Position numbers and translations under genes: made by a program. The notes under the pieces were generated by a model that saw nothing but the letters and a program-made list of their open reading frames with translations, had not been told where the DNA came from and did no database searches. This document shows, piece by piece, positions 51,146 to 61,273 of a stretch of 64,000 bases of DNA; position 1 is the stretch's first letter; the number at the start of each line of letters is the position of its first letter. Origin of the DNA: Sediminicola sp. YIK13 (lineage in GTDB: Bacteria > Bacteroidota > Bacteroidia > Flavobacteriales > Flavobacteriaceae); contig NZ_CP010535.1 in assembly GCF_001430825.1 (NCBI RefSeq), positions 662,501 to 726,500 on the forward strand, given 5' to 3'.

Positions 51146-51732
51146 AAACAACAATAAAAATACTAGAAGTATTATTCTAAATTCAAAGAAGGAAAAGTAG
51201 GAAAATAAAGGCAATAGTTCACCATAGGCGAAGGGTCATCAAAGAGGTTTTAACATGAATTTAGGATAATTTGACTTTGAGGCATAGCCGCCCTCAAATA
51301 GACAGTAATCATCGATATTTTTAGGGTTATTATTATAATCAAATGAGTTAAAAATAATACTTATCAGCATTGGGAAATATTGAAATTTAGTTTTTCAGCG
51401 ATATCGCGCATTGTTGTTGCCTTCTATCCCATTTTCTGAATCAACGTAAGTGACTCTTCAAAAATCTTTTCTTTTCTGGTGCTTCTGCCCATATAAAAAT
51501 ACACTATCAGTATTGTAAGCCCTGCTCCTTATAATAACTAAGAAAAACCTTCTACTAGTACATGAACATTTGTGCATAAAATGATTATTATGTAATGGTA
51601 GTATGCCAAATGCCAATTATTGTAGTATTTTAAACCTGGGACATTTAATATAGTTAAAATAGTAAGGGAGGAATTTTATAAATATTAAGATGTGATGTAA
51701 CGTAAGAAGATTGTCTTAAAACCAAAAAAAAT
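51146..51732. other. 587-base intergenic region holding a regulator remnant
   Basis: The only coding-like content is a decayed TetR-type fragment (51364-51492). The rest is AT-rich spacer. Promoters for the kinase (minus) and the 66-residue gene (plus) must lie here. I see no palindrome box. Confidence 0.5.
51364..51492 (-). pseudogene. remnant of a TetR-family regulator N-terminus
   Basis: Read on the minus strand from the ATG 51490-51492, MGRSTRKEKIFEESLTLIQK and then, after an in-frame TAG at 51424-51426, KATTMRDIAEKLNFNISQC match the first helices and helix-turn-helix of TetR regulators (GY-KATTMRDIAEKL expected). A TGA at 51364 ends it. No ligand domain follows, so this is a degraded fragment. 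Confidence 0.65.
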
Positions 51733-51933
51733 ATGACTACTGAAGATGTATATACTACGGTAAGGACCTTAGCTGAATTTAGAGAGCTGTTTGAAGAATC
51801 TTTTAAAAAGGCCCAATTGCCCCATGATAAACAGATGTACAATGAGTTGCACAAATATTCTGCCTTGTTAGGTAGCTATTTGGAAGGATTATTGGAGGAG
51901 GGTATGTTTCCAACAGATCGTGATCATGGATAA
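51733..51933 (+). CDS. small hypothetical protein
   Basis: This 66-residue acidic helical soluble peptide (MTTEDVYTTVRTLAEFRELF, ending FPTDRDHG) matches no family I know. The ATG has a purine-rich upstream stretch (AAAACCAAAAAAAAT). The open frame is longer than chance would suggest for this AT-rich spacer, so it is probably real. Confidence 0.5.
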   Translation: MTTEDVYTTVRTLAEFRELFEESFKKAQLPHDKQMYNELHKYSALLGSYLEGLLEEGMFPTDRDHG

Positions 51934-52204
51934 TTCTATTATATTGGTCAATGGATGCTTATAGAAGTTTTAAAGGAATCGGTGTAAGGCTAAAACATAT
52001 TATTGTCTCTTTTTGTGACAATAAATAAATACAGCGAAAAATGCTGGGAACGAATATCCTTGAGCGTCACGAAAAATTATTTGAAGGTGGGGCACATAAT
52101 GCATCCTATCTCTATGGTTTTAAAATAAATGGTGTTGGTTAAAATTTCATATCTAAAAAACAGAAATACAAGAAATAATTTTAATAATTAGAAACATTCA
52201 AATC

Positions 52205-53071
52205 ATGAAAAAGACAGTTAGAATTCTATCAATTATTGCCCTTTTTATAGCAAATAGCTTTATTGGTGGTGCTCAAGAAAAATTTGGGGGCTTGGCGCTT
52301 TATACGGTTAGGGACGATATGGGCAAGGATGTCAAGGCTACCCTTCGGGCAGTAGCCGATGCAGGATATAAGAATATTGAGGCGGCCGGATACGCCGAGG
52401 GGAAATTTTACAATCTGTCCCCGGCAGATTTCAAGGAATTATTGAATGAGATTGGTCTGACCCCAATAAGTACGCATCAGGGATCCGTGACCCTGGAGAA
52501 TGCAGATGGTATGATAGCCGATGTAAAAGCAGCCGGATTTGAATACTTTGTGATACCAGTACCTCCAATGGGCCTCTTTACATATAATCAGGAGGATAGG
52601 TCCATGGGCATGACAGGAGGTGCATCAAATCTTGCAGAAATATTGACAAACCTTGGTAAAAAATGTAGCGAAGCGGGGTTAAAGTTATTGTACCATAACC
52701 ATGATTTTGAATTTGTAAAGGATAAGGATGGCATTGTACCCATTGATTATCTTTTGGAAAATACCGACCCTAAGTATTTGAATTTCCAAATGGATCTTTT
52801 CTGGGTGACCAAGGCAGGTGCCGATCCAATCGCGTATTTCAAAAAATATCCAGGCAGGTTTATTATCTGGCATGTAAAGGATATGGACGAACAGGGCAGG
52901 TTTTCTCCCGTAGGCAATGGCACCATTGATTTTGAAAGAATTTTGGCTGAAAAGGAACTCTCGGGAATGAAATATTACATGGTAGAGCAAGATATGACCT
53001 TCGACGGATTGAAGCCGTTAGAGGCCATAAGAATCAGTCATGAAGGGATCAAGAAAATAGGTTTTAATTAG
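52205..53071 (+). CDS. secreted sugar phosphate isomerase/epimerase (AP endonuclease 2-like TIM barrel)
   Basis: This 288-residue protein has a signal peptide at residues 1-24 (ending FIGGAQ). The xylose-isomerase-like TIM barrel shows GGLALYTVRDDM, YHNHDFEF and FQMDLFWVTKAG, typical of this group with metal-binding Glu, Asp and His. It probably acts in the periplasm on a sugar or related substrate. A GH3 glycosidase gene follows 81 bases downstream, so the two likely share a sugar-degradation task. Confidence 0.88.
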   Translation: MKKTVRILSIIALFIANSFIGGAQEKFGGLALYTVRDDMGKDVKATLRAVADAGYKNIEAAGYAEGKFYNLSPADFKELLNEIGLTPISTHQGSVTLENADGMIADVKAAGFEYFVIPVPPMGLFTYNQEDRSMGMTGGASNLAEILTNLGKKCSEAGLKLLYHNHDFEFVKDKDGIVPIDYLLENTDPKYLNFQMDLFWVTKAGADPIAYFKKYPGRFIIWHVKDMDEQGRFSPVGNGTIDFERILAEKELSGMKYYMVEQDMTFDGLKPLEAIRISHEGIKKIGFN

Positions 53072-53152
53072 CATTTTGTATAAATGATTTTCTACCTCCT
53101 ATTGCTTGATTTTAGGATGGATGCAATGACATGTCTTAAAAATTTAATAATT

Positions 53153-55465
53153 ATGAATATTAAGAACAAAACTGGGGTGATATTTGGTTTAGCCCTTGGA
53201 TTAGTGGCAGTAGGATGTAATCCAAAATTCACTGAGGAGAATAAGGCCAATTTTACACTAGTCAAAAATGAAGGGGGTAAAACTCTTGGCTATAACCAAA
53301 ATTCTGGATTGAAACTATTGACGGTGGACGGTTATGGTTTTAAGGATCTAAATAAGGATGGGAAGCTCGATGTTTACGAGGATTGGAGATTGACTGCCGA
53401 GGAGCGCGCCAAGGATCTTGCTAAAAAGATGTCCCTGGAACAAATTGCGGGATTGATGCTCTATAGCGCACACCAATCTATCCCCTCGATCGGGAATAGT
53501 TTTTTTGGGCCGGCCACTTATGGAGGAAAGCCTTTTGATGAGAGTGGGGCCGAGCCCAGTGACCTATCTGATGCCCAATTAAAGTTTTTGGAGGAAGATA
53601 ATCTTCGTCACGTGCTCATCACAAGTGTAGCTTCACCGGCAATAGCGGCAAGTTGGAACAATAAAGCCCAAGCTATGGTAGAAAAAATAGGCTTGGGTAT
53701 ACCCATCAACAACAGTTCAGATCCTAGACATGGGAGTGATTCCTATGCAGAATTCAATGCTGGGGCGGGAGGGGATATTTCTATGTGGCCCGGTACTTTG
53801 GGGATAGCAGCAACCTTTGATCCGGCCCTTATGAGACAATTCGGTGAAATAGGTTCCAAGGAATATAGGGCATTGGGAATTGCAACGGCCCTATCGCCTC
53901 AAATAGATCTGGGAACGGAACCGCGATGGAGTAGGTTTGATGGCACCATGGGGGAGGACCCAGATTTGGCCACGGACATGGCAAGAGCTTATGTGGATGG
54001 ATTTCAGTCATCCGATAATGGGGAAGGATGGGGATATCAAAGCGTAAATGCCATGGTAAAACATTGGCCGGGCGGTGGACCTGAAGAAGGAGGTCGCGAT
54101 GCCCATTTTGGGTATGGGGCCTATGCCGTTTATCCAGGGAATAATTTAAAAGATCACTTGCGTCCATTTACGGAAGGTGCCTTTAAATTGGAAGGGCCTA
54201 CCAAAATGGCATCTGCCATTATGCCCTATTATACCATTTCTTATGGGCAAGACCCAAAGAACAATGATAATGTTGGTAATGGCTTTAATTCATACCTGAT
54301 TACTGATCTCTTACGGGGCCGATATGGTTACGAAGGTGTGGTTTGTACAGATTGGGGCATTACACGTAATGTAGAGGCTGTAGACCTTTTTCAGGGAAAG
54401 AGTTGGGGCGTGGAAACCATGTCTGTGGCGGAAAGGCACTTCAAGGCAATCGAGGCAGGAGTGGACCAATTTGGAGGAAATAATGAAATGGGTCCAGTTA
54501 TAGAAGCCTATAATATGGGTGTTGCCGCACATGGCGAAGAATACATGCGCAAGCGATTTGAAAGTTCTGCAATTAGGTTGTTAAGGAATATTTTTAGGGT
54601 CGGACTCTTTGAAAATCCTTATTTGGATGTGGCTGAAACAGAACAAATTGTTGGGAATGCAGAATACATGAAAGAAGGTTATAGTGCGCAACTTCGTTCC
54701 ATTGTGATGCTGAAAAACAACAAAAATACCCTACCGCTCAAGTCGAAACAAAAAGTATATGTACCCCAAAGATATATAGCTGCCAGCAAGAACTGGTTTG
54801 GAGTGGAAACCCCCGAAAGAACAGTGTATCCATTTAATATGGAAGTCGTTAAAAAATATTTTGATGTAGTTGAAAATGCCAAAGAGGCCGATTTTGCCTT
54901 GGTGGGAATTAAAAATCCTGATGGGGGAGTGGGATATGATAGGGCCGATTTGGACAAGGGAGGAAATGGGTATGTACCTATAAGTCTTCAGTACGGTCCT
55001 TATACAGCAAACGATGCCCGTGAGGTCAGTTTGGCAGGAAGTAGTCCCTTAGAGGACTTCACAAACCGTTCCTATAAAGGTAAAACCATTACGGCTTCTA
55101 ATGTCTCTGATATGAAAATGGTTACGGATACAAGAAAAATAATGGGAGACAAACCTGTTATTGTAGTGGTGAATATTTCCAAACCCATGGTTTTCTCGGA
55201 AATTGAAAAATATGCCTCTTCCATTTTTGTTCATATGGGAGTACAAGACCAGGCATTGATGGATATGATCGTTGGCAAGGCAGAGCCTACTGGACTATTG
55301 CCGTTTCAAATGCCCATGGATATGACAACTGTTGAAGACCAGTTTGAGGACGTGCCTAGGGACATGAAACCTTATATTGACAGTAATGGAAATGCCTATG
55401 ATTTTGCTTTTGGACTAAATTGGAATGGGGTCATGGAAGATGCTCGAGTAACCAAATACAAATAG
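53153..55465 (+). CDS. GH3 family beta-glycosidase lipoprotein
   Basis: This 770-residue lipoprotein has its signal ending LVAVGC, with Cys22 of the chosen start. The GH3 N-terminal TIM barrel carries the nucleophile Asp in GVVCTDWGITRN (about residues 399-410). A C-terminal alpha/beta domain follows (NISKPMVFSEIEKYASSIFV). GH3 enzymes release terminal beta-linked sugars, and the exact sugar is unknown. The ATG at 53153 (MNIKNKTGVIFG) gives a proper lipoprotein signal. A frame starting at 53084 would not. A strong terminator follows. Confidence 0.92.
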   Translation: MNIKNKTGVIFGLALGLVAVGCNPKFTEENKANFTLVKNEGGKTLGYNQNSGLKLLTVDGYGFKDLNKDGKLDVYEDWRLTAEERAKDLAKKMSLEQIAGLMLYSAHQSIPSIGNSFFGPATYGGKPFDESGAEPSDLSDAQLKFLEEDNLRHVLITSVASPAIAASWNNKAQAMVEKIGLGIPINNSSDPRHGSDSYAEFNAGAGGDISMWPGTLGIAATFDPALMRQFGEIGSKEYRALGIATALSPQIDLGTEPRWSRFDGTMGEDPDLATDMARAYVDGFQSSDNGEGWGYQSVNAMVKHWPGGGPEEGGRDAHFGYGAYAVYPGNNLKDHLRPFTEGAFKLEGPTKMASAIMPYYTISYGQDPKNNDNVGNGFNSYLITDLLRGRYGYEGVVCTDWGITRNVEAVDLFQGKSWGVETMSVAERHFKAIEAGVDQFGGNNEMGPVIEAYNMGVAAHGEEYMRKRFESSAIRLLRNIFRVGLFENPYLDVAETEQIVGNAEYMKEGYSAQLRSIVMLKNNKNTLPLKSKQKVYVPQRYIAASKNWFGVETPERTVYPFNMEVVKKYFDVVENAKEADFALVGIKNPDGGVGYDRADLDKGGNGYVPISLQYGPYTANDAREVSLAGSSPLEDFTNRSYKGKTITASNVSDMKMVTDTRKIMGDKPVIVVVNISKPMVFSEIEKYASSIFVHMGVQDQALMDMIVGKAEPTGLLPFQMPMDMTTVEDQFEDVPRDMKPYIDSNGNAYDFAFGLNWNGVMEDARVTKYK

Positions 55466-55505
55466 TGAATGAAATATTGATCTGTAGATAAGATATGATT
55501 TATGT

Positions 55506-55536
55506 AAAAACCCACAACACGAGTTGTGGGTTTTTT
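55506..55536. terminator. rho-independent terminator, convergent genes
   Basis: CCCACAAC (55511-55518) and GTTGTGGG (55523-55530) form an 8-base stem with a 4-base loop. It is followed by six T residues and preceded by five A residues, so it can serve both convergent genes. Confidence 0.88.
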
Positions 55537-55559
55537 AAATTCCATACAAAAGGCATAAC

Positions 55560-56963
55560 TTATTGCCACCCACCACCAAGAGCTTCGTACAAGTCTACAA
55601 CGGCCTGTAACTGATTGTTCTTTGAGTTTACCAAATCGAGACTGGAGTTGAGGGCATTTTCCCTAGCTCTCAACACTTCAAGATAATTGGCAAGTCCATT
55701 GTCCAACAATTCCTCCGAATAGCCTGTTGCCAAATCATAAGCGTTGAATTCTTTTTCCTTTATCGTTATCTTTTCTGTTGCCGCATTATAGGAATATAGG
55801 GCATCTGAAACTTCTTTTCCAGCATTGAGCACCGAAAACTTAAAAGCTAGTTTTGCCTGCTCTTGCTGTGCTTGCGACACCTCGTATTGTGTTCTTATAC
55901 TACGTCCATTGAAAATGGGCTGGGTAAGACCACCAATGACAGTGGCAAAAAGTGAACTTGAACTGAATAACTTATCAAAATCCAAACTCTGTAGCCCGCC
56001 ATTGCCTGACAAGGTCAACGAAGGATAGAAATTGCTTCTGGCCACATTGGTCAATTCAAAGGCATTGATCAATCTATATTCTGCCGACATCACATCCGGA
56101 CGGTTCGCCAATAATTGTGCAGGTACTCCTGTAGTCAAGGGAGTGGTTATCGTTTGGTTTTGTAAAGAACCCCTTAAGATGGCCCTGGAATCACTTCCTA
56201 GCAAGATGGACAAGTTGTTTTCCAGAAGTCGGGCATTGTTTCGTAAATCGATCAAAAGGCCTTGTGCGCTGTATAATTGGGCTTCAGTTTGTTTTACACC
56301 AACTTCGGTAACATTTCCTGCATCTTTTAAAGCCAGGGTGGTTTCCAAGCCTTTTTCCCTGTTAGTAATGGTCTCTTGGGTGATACGTATTTGTTCATCC
56401 AACGCCAACAGTTGGTAATAAGTTGAAGCTATATTGGCCACCAATCGGCTTTTTACCGCTTTATGTGCGGCCACAGTCTGTAGATAAGAGGCTTGAAATG
56501 CGCGCTTGTTGCTTCGTATCTTGCCCCAGATATCGGCTTCCCAGGAAAGACCTCCACTAAGCTGATATATGTCCAATTTATTAAACTGTGCCCCAAATTG
56601 GCTATTATTGGAAAGCTCTAAGTGGGAATATTGGGCCGTACCACTTAGGGTAGGGTAGTAGCCCGACTTTCCTTGTTTTACATAGGCTTCAGAAATCAAT
56701 ATTTGCTGAATGGCAATACGGATATCGATGTTGTTGGTCAGTCCCTCTTCAATATATGCCTGTAAAACGGGATCCGTGAATAATTCCTTCCAGGAAATTG
56801 TTGCCAAGGAAGAACTATCCTTTGACAAATTATCGGTTCGGAAATAATCTGCTGTGACTACCGTTTCCTGGGGCCGCACATACTCCTTTGCCGCAAAGCA
56901 GGAAACGAGCAGCAAGGGCACAGTGGCGAGACATAGATATTTTAATATTCGTGATGATTTCAT
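55560..56963 (-). CDS. outer membrane efflux protein (TolC/NodT family)
   Basis: This 467-residue lipoprotein has a signal at residues 1-22 ending LLVSC. The protein has two repeated helical hairpins (for example AQLYSAQGLLIDLRNN and LEVLRARENALNSSLDLV) and beta strands, the NodT-type RND outer membrane factor. The ATG at 56961-56963 gives a clean signal peptide, whereas the longer frame to 57068 overlaps the pump gene. It starts 4 bases after the stop of the RND gene, completing the tripartite pump with the adaptor. Confidence 0.92.
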   Translation of the reverse strand: MKSSRILKYLCLATVPLLLVSCFAAKEYVRPQETVVTADYFRTDNLSKDSSSLATISWKELFTDPVLQAYIEEGLTNNIDIRIAIQQILISEAYVKQGKSGYYPTLSGTAQYSHLELSNNSQFGAQFNKLDIYQLSGGLSWEADIWGKIRSNKRAFQASYLQTVAAHKAVKSRLVANIASTYYQLLALDEQIRITQETITNREKGLETTLALKDAGNVTEVGVKQTEAQLYSAQGLLIDLRNNARLLENNLSILLGSDSRAILRGSLQNQTITTPLTTGVPAQLLANRPDVMSAEYRLINAFELTNVARSNFYPSLTLSGNGGLQSLDFDKLFSSSSLFATVIGGLTQPIFNGRSIRTQYEVSQAQQEQAKLAFKFSVLNAGKEVSDALYSYNAATEKITIKEKEFNAYDLATGYSEELLDNGLANYLEVLRARENALNSSLDLVNSKNNQLQAVVDLYEALGGGWQ

Positions 56964-56967
56964 AGGA

Positions 56968-59900
56968 TTATGCTTCTTCAGAATTTGCTTGTATTTTGGT
57001 TTCTTGTGCCCCTCCAGTAATCTTTTCTTGGAGCCACTGGAACAGGATAAAGAGAATGGGAATAACAAATACTCCTGTAATGGTACCTATGAGCAAACCT
57101 CCAACGGCCCCAGTACCTATAGATCTGTTTCCTGCTGCACCAACACCATTGGCCAATACCAATGGCATCAAGCCAAATATAAAGGCGAACGAGGTCATTA
57201 AAATGGGTCTCAATCGGGCTTCCGCACCTTCAACCGCCGCTTCTACGATAGTAGCTCCGTTCCGCCTGCGCTGTAATGCGAATTCCACGATAAGAATGGC
57301 ATTCTTTGCCAAGAGCCCCAAGAGCATAATCAGCGCAATCTGGAAATAAATGTTGTTTTGCAAGCCGGCCATTTGGGTGGTGAAATAAGCACCAAAAATA
57401 CCCAAGGGCAAGGATAATAGTACAGAGAAAGGTATCAGGTAACTCTCATATTGTGCAGCTAGCAAGAAATACACGAATAACAAGGATAAAAGAAAAATAG
57501 TAGTCGTCTGATCGCCCGCATTCACTTCTTCTCTGGTTAGCCCCGAATAAGCCGTCGTGTAATTGCTGGGTAATGTTTTCGCCACCTCTTGTACAGCCTT
57601 AATGGCATCCCCAGAACTATAACCTGGATTGGTGGCAGCGGTAATTTTAGTAGAATTGAAAAGGTTGAACCTGGTCACCGATTGTGGTCCGTACACCCTT
57701 TTTAAAGTAACAAACTGTGTGATTGGAGTCATTTCACCACTGCCGGTTCTGACGTATAAATTATCAAGATCATTTTTATCTGCCCTATCCTCCGGCAGGG
57801 ATTGTACATAAACGCGATATTGTTTGCCAAAACGAGAGAAATCTGCGGCAAAAATACTGCCAATATACCCTTGTAGCGTTGAAAATATACTACTGATAGG
57901 GACTCCCAATTCTTTGGCCAATGGCGCATTCAATACCAGTTCATATTGTGGGTAGGCTGTATTAAAGGATGATTGGGCATATTGGATTTCGGGACGTTCC
58001 GAAAGTTTGGCAATAAAATCCTGATTAGCTATATCAAGATCGGTAAAACTACCGCCAGTTCTATCCAATAAATTCACCTCCACACCTGCTGAACTACTAA
58101 AGCCAGGAATACTGGGTGGAGCAAAAAAGATGATGTTGGCCTCTGGTATTTGCGCTGCAACCCCAAACATTTTGGCAGTGATACTTTCTATGGAGAGCGA
58201 ATCTTCTTCACGATCCTCCCAATCATCAAGACGGATAAATCCAAGGCCAAAATTACTCCCAGCACCTCCTAAAAAGCTACGGCCTTCTACCACGGAGCCC
58301 TCTTTGACCCCCGGAATCTGCTTCAATTTGTCATAGAGTTCCGAATTTACTTGATGGGTACGGTCAATTGACGAACCTGCAGGAAGTTCTACATTCAAAA
58401 ATATTATCCCTCGGTCTTCATCAGGGACAAACCCTGTTTTTACCACGGAAGAAGACCACCAAATACCTACCAAGGCAAGGACAAGAATACCACCGGTAAT
58501 CCATTTATGACGGTATAAAAAATGAACAGATTTACCATATTTGTTCACTGTGGCACTAAACCCACGATTGAACCCATCAAAGAATTTTTGTACATATGTT
58601 TTCTTCTTGCCATTAACTTTTTCGTCATGTCCTTTGAGGAAGAGGGCACATAAAGCCGGACTCAACGTCAAGGCGTTGACTGCAGAAATAATGATGGCCA
58701 CTATCAACGTAATTCCGAACTGCTCATAGAAGACACCAGTTGGCCCCTGTACAAAGGTTACTGGAATAAAAACAGCCGCCATAACCAAGGTAATGGAGAT
58801 GATGGCGCCAGATATTTCGCGCATTGCTTCTACCGTCGCCTTTTTGGGATCGGTTTCTCCTTCATCAATTTTGGCATGGACTGCTTCCACCACTACAATG
58901 GCATCGTCTACTACGATACCAATGGCCAGTATCAAGGCAAAAAGAGTCAGTAGATTTATGGAATACCCAAATAAATTCAAAAAGAAAAAGGTTCCTATAA
59001 TAGAAACAGGAACGGCTATTGCGGGTATTAAAGTAGATCTAAAGTCTTGTAGGAAGATGAAAACCACCAAAAAGACCAAGAGAAATGCCTCTGCAAGAGT
59101 CATTACCACCTTTTCTATGGAAGAATTTAAAAAGTTATTGGTGTTGTAGGGCACAAAGATCTCTATACCTTTTGGCAAATCCTGCTTTACTATTTCTAAC
59201 CTATCTTCTATTTCCAAGATAATATCCCTTGCATTGGATCCCTTGGTCTGAAAAATACCCAAGTTAACAGCAGGATTACCCGCTGTTATGGAACCTCCCG
59301 CATAGGACTGGGCTCCCAATTCAATATCGGCTATATCCTTTAGGCGTAAAAATTCCCCATCTCCCAGAGCTTTTATGATAATAACGCTGTATTGGGCTTC
59401 AGTTTTGAACCGTCCACCATATTTGATAATGTAGCTAAAGGCTTCTCCGCTGTTTTCTCCCAAAGCACCTGCAGCAGCTTCTAGGCTCTGTTCCCGCAAG
59501 GCAGCAGTAACATCGGAAGGGATTAATTTATAAGCTGCAAGTTTTTCTGGTTTTAACCAAATACGCATCGCATAATCCTTGCCACCAAAAACACTTACAT
59601 CACCCACACCATTTACCCTTTGTAGTTCAGGAATAACATTGATTTTAAGGTAATTCTGAATAAACGTCTCATTATAGTCGGGATTACTACTGTAAAAGGA
59701 CATATACATCAATGCACTGGTTTGTTGCTTTTGGGTGGTTACTCCAGTCTGCAAAACCGCTTGAGGGAGCAAAGGATTTGCCCTGGCCACACGGTTTTGA
59801 ACGTTTACGGCCGCAATATCCGGATCCACTTCCTGATCGAAGAAAACGGTTATGGTAGCAGCTCCCGTGTTGGTAGCCGTGGAAGTTAGGTAGGTCATTC

Positions 59901-60120
59901 CTTCCACACCGTTAATCTGCTCCTCGATAGGAATGATAACGCTTTCCAGAATGGTTTCCGCATTCGCTCCCGGATAACTGGCATTTACAGTTACGGTTGG
60001 AGGTGCAATATCTGGATATTGGGTAATGGGTAATTGTGATAGGCCTAAAACACCCAATATGACGATAATAATGGATATAACGGTGGATAGCACCGGGCGA
60101 TCTATAAATACTTTTAACAT
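56968..60120 (-). CDS. RND efflux pump, AcrB/HAE1 family
   Basis: This 1050-residue inner-membrane proton-driven exporter has twelve membrane segments and two large periplasmic loops. Early PITQYPDIAPPTV and GVEGMTYL are the hydrophobic/amphiphilic efflux family marks. Central DDAIVVVEAV carries the proton-relay Asp pair, with the Lys in the GLLAKNAILIVEFA segment. Substrates are likely dyes, detergents or drugs. It lies between the adaptor (21-base gap) and the outer membrane channel (4-base gap) in one operon with its regulator. Confidence 0.96.
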   Translation of the reverse strand: MLKVFIDRPVLSTVISIIIVILGVLGLSQLPITQYPDIAPPTVTVNASYPGANAETILESVIIPIEEQINGVEGMTYLTSTATNTGAATITVFFDQEVDPDIAAVNVQNRVARANPLLPQAVLQTGVTTQKQQTSALMYMSFYSSNPDYNETFIQNYLKINVIPELQRVNGVGDVSVFGGKDYAMRIWLKPEKLAAYKLIPSDVTAALREQSLEAAAGALGENSGEAFSYIIKYGGRFKTEAQYSVIIIKALGDGEFLRLKDIADIELGAQSYAGGSITAGNPAVNLGIFQTKGSNARDIILEIEDRLEIVKQDLPKGIEIFVPYNTNNFLNSSIEKVVMTLAEAFLLVFLVVFIFLQDFRSTLIPAIAVPVSIIGTFFFLNLFGYSINLLTLFALILAIGIVVDDAIVVVEAVHAKIDEGETDPKKATVEAMREISGAIISITLVMAAVFIPVTFVQGPTGVFYEQFGITLIVAIIISAVNALTLSPALCALFLKGHDEKVNGKKKTYVQKFFDGFNRGFSATVNKYGKSVHFLYRHKWITGGILVLALVGIWWSSSVVKTGFVPDEDRGIIFLNVELPAGSSIDRTHQVNSELYDKLKQIPGVKEGSVVEGRSFLGGAGSNFGLGFIRLDDWEDREEDSLSIESITAKMFGVAAQIPEANIIFFAPPSIPGFSSSAGVEVNLLDRTGGSFTDLDIANQDFIAKLSERPEIQYAQSSFNTAYPQYELVLNAPLAKELGVPISSIFSTLQGYIGSIFAADFSRFGKQYRVYVQSLPEDRADKNDLDNLYVRTGSGEMTPITQFVTLKRVYGPQSVTRFNLFNSTKITAATNPGYSSGDAIKAVQEVAKTLPSNYTTAYSGLTREEVNAGDQTTTIFLLSLLFVYFLLAAQYESYLIPFSVLLSLPLGIFGAYFTTQMAGLQNNIYFQIALIMLLGLLAKNAILIVEFALQRRRNGATIVEAAVEGAEARLRPILMTSFAFIFGLMPLVLANGVGAAGNRSIGTGAVGGLLIGTITGVFVIPILFILFQWLQEKITGGAQETKIQANSEEA

Positions 60121-60141
60121 AGTTGTTGTGCCTTCAAAAGG

Positions 60142-61260
60142 TTATCTAAATACTTGTGCGATGGGTTTGGCGATACTGTCAAATGAAACTTCCAAGGGAC
60201 TTATTTTGGTTGCGCCCCTAAGTTTGTCCACACCCTTTGCAACAATGAGGTCCCCTTTGGCAACTCCATTGGACACCACGTACAAATTAGCTACCTCGGA
60301 AGTAATATTGATTAGGGAAGCAACAGCAGTACTATCTTTTCCTACCTTGTATACATAGGTACTTCCCTGTTGTTCATATGTTGATTCCTTTGGCACCACA
60401 ATAGCATCTGTATAGACTTTAGGGATTCTGATTTTACCGCTATTGCCATTGGTGAGCAAGCGGGAAGGATTGTTGAAAACAGCACGAAAGGAAATGGATC
60501 CCGTATTTGTATTGATCTGTGAGTTGATGGTTTCTATAGTGCCTTCCTCCTGGTATATGCTTCCATTAGCCAAGAACAATTGGACCTTTGGCATATTTTT
60601 TATTTTTTCAGCCATGTCTTTTCCTTCGGCGTTTTGAACAAAATCCAAATATTGTTTTTCATTCATGGCAAAGTAGGCGTACACCTTGCTTATATCCGAT
60701 ACCGTGGTCAGTGGTTCTTCATTAGACGGACTCACCAAGGCACCTTTCCTAAGCCGGATGGAACCTACAAATCCGTCTACCGGACTTTTAATATTGGCGT
60801 AATTTATACTGGCGTTAATACTGTTGTAACTGCTTTGGGCCTGTTGTAATTTAGCTTTAGCTGTTTCCAATTGTACATTGCTGATAATGTTCTTTTCCAC
60901 CAAGGGCTGTAGTTTGTCCACCTCTACCTGGGCAGCATTTACATTGGCCTTGGCTGCGGCTGCATCCTGATCAAGGGATTGCGTTTCTAACCTAAAAAGT
61001 AGTTGTCCTTTTTTAACCTTTTCCCCCTCGTCTACTAAAACATCGGTAATGTAGCCTGCATTTTTGGCGCGTACCTCACTATTAACGATACCTTCTATGC
61101 TGGTAGGGTAAGTATCGAAAGAGGTGACAGTTTTGGTTGGGATTGCCACAACTGGAAAGGGTTTTGAACCCTGGGGGGCATTTGATTTTTCATCGTTTCC
61201 ACAGGAAATCAATAAAAAAACCGATGCAATGATACCGTGAATGTATTTCATTTTATTCAT
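60142..61260 (-). CDS. RND periplasmic adaptor (membrane fusion lipoprotein)
   Basis: This 372-residue lipoprotein has its lipobox LISC with Cys20. A beta-barrel and lipoyl region (SEVRAKNAGYITDVLVDEG) surrounds a short alpha hairpin (AAAKANVNAAQVEVDKLQPL), then the membrane-proximal domain. It is the AcrA/MexA type and couples the RND pump to the outer membrane factor. The ATG 61260 is used, with an ATG nine bases later possible. The regulator gene lies 13 bases upstream. Confidence 0.92.
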   Translation of the reverse strand: MNKMKYIHGIIASVFLLISCGNDEKSNAPQGSKPFPVVAIPTKTVTSFDTYPTSIEGIVNSEVRAKNAGYITDVLVDEGEKVKKGQLLFRLETQSLDQDAAAAKANVNAAQVEVDKLQPLVEKNIISNVQLETAKAKLQQAQSSYNSINASINYANIKSPVDGFVGSIRLRKGALVSPSNEEPLTTVSDISKVYAYFAMNEKQYLDFVQNAEGKDMAEKIKNMPKVQLFLANGSIYQEEGTIETINSQINTNTGSISFRAVFNNPSRLLTNGNSGKIRIPKVYTDAIVVPKESTYEQQGSTYVYKVGKDSTAVASLINITSEVANLYVVSNGVAKGDLIVAKGVDKLRGATKISPLEVSFDSIAKPIAQVFR

Positions 61261-61273
61261 AGTTTTGGTAATA

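Noticed and set aside
51146-51214. Hydrophobic N-terminal extension of the large histidine kinase from a TTG codon
   Set aside because: The ATG at 51145 starts just before the first conserved PAS-like region, and the extension is not needed for a soluble kinase.
52041-52142. Short frame (33 codons, MLGTNILERHEKLFEGG onward)
   Set aside because: Too short, without a recognised family or clear ribosome site.
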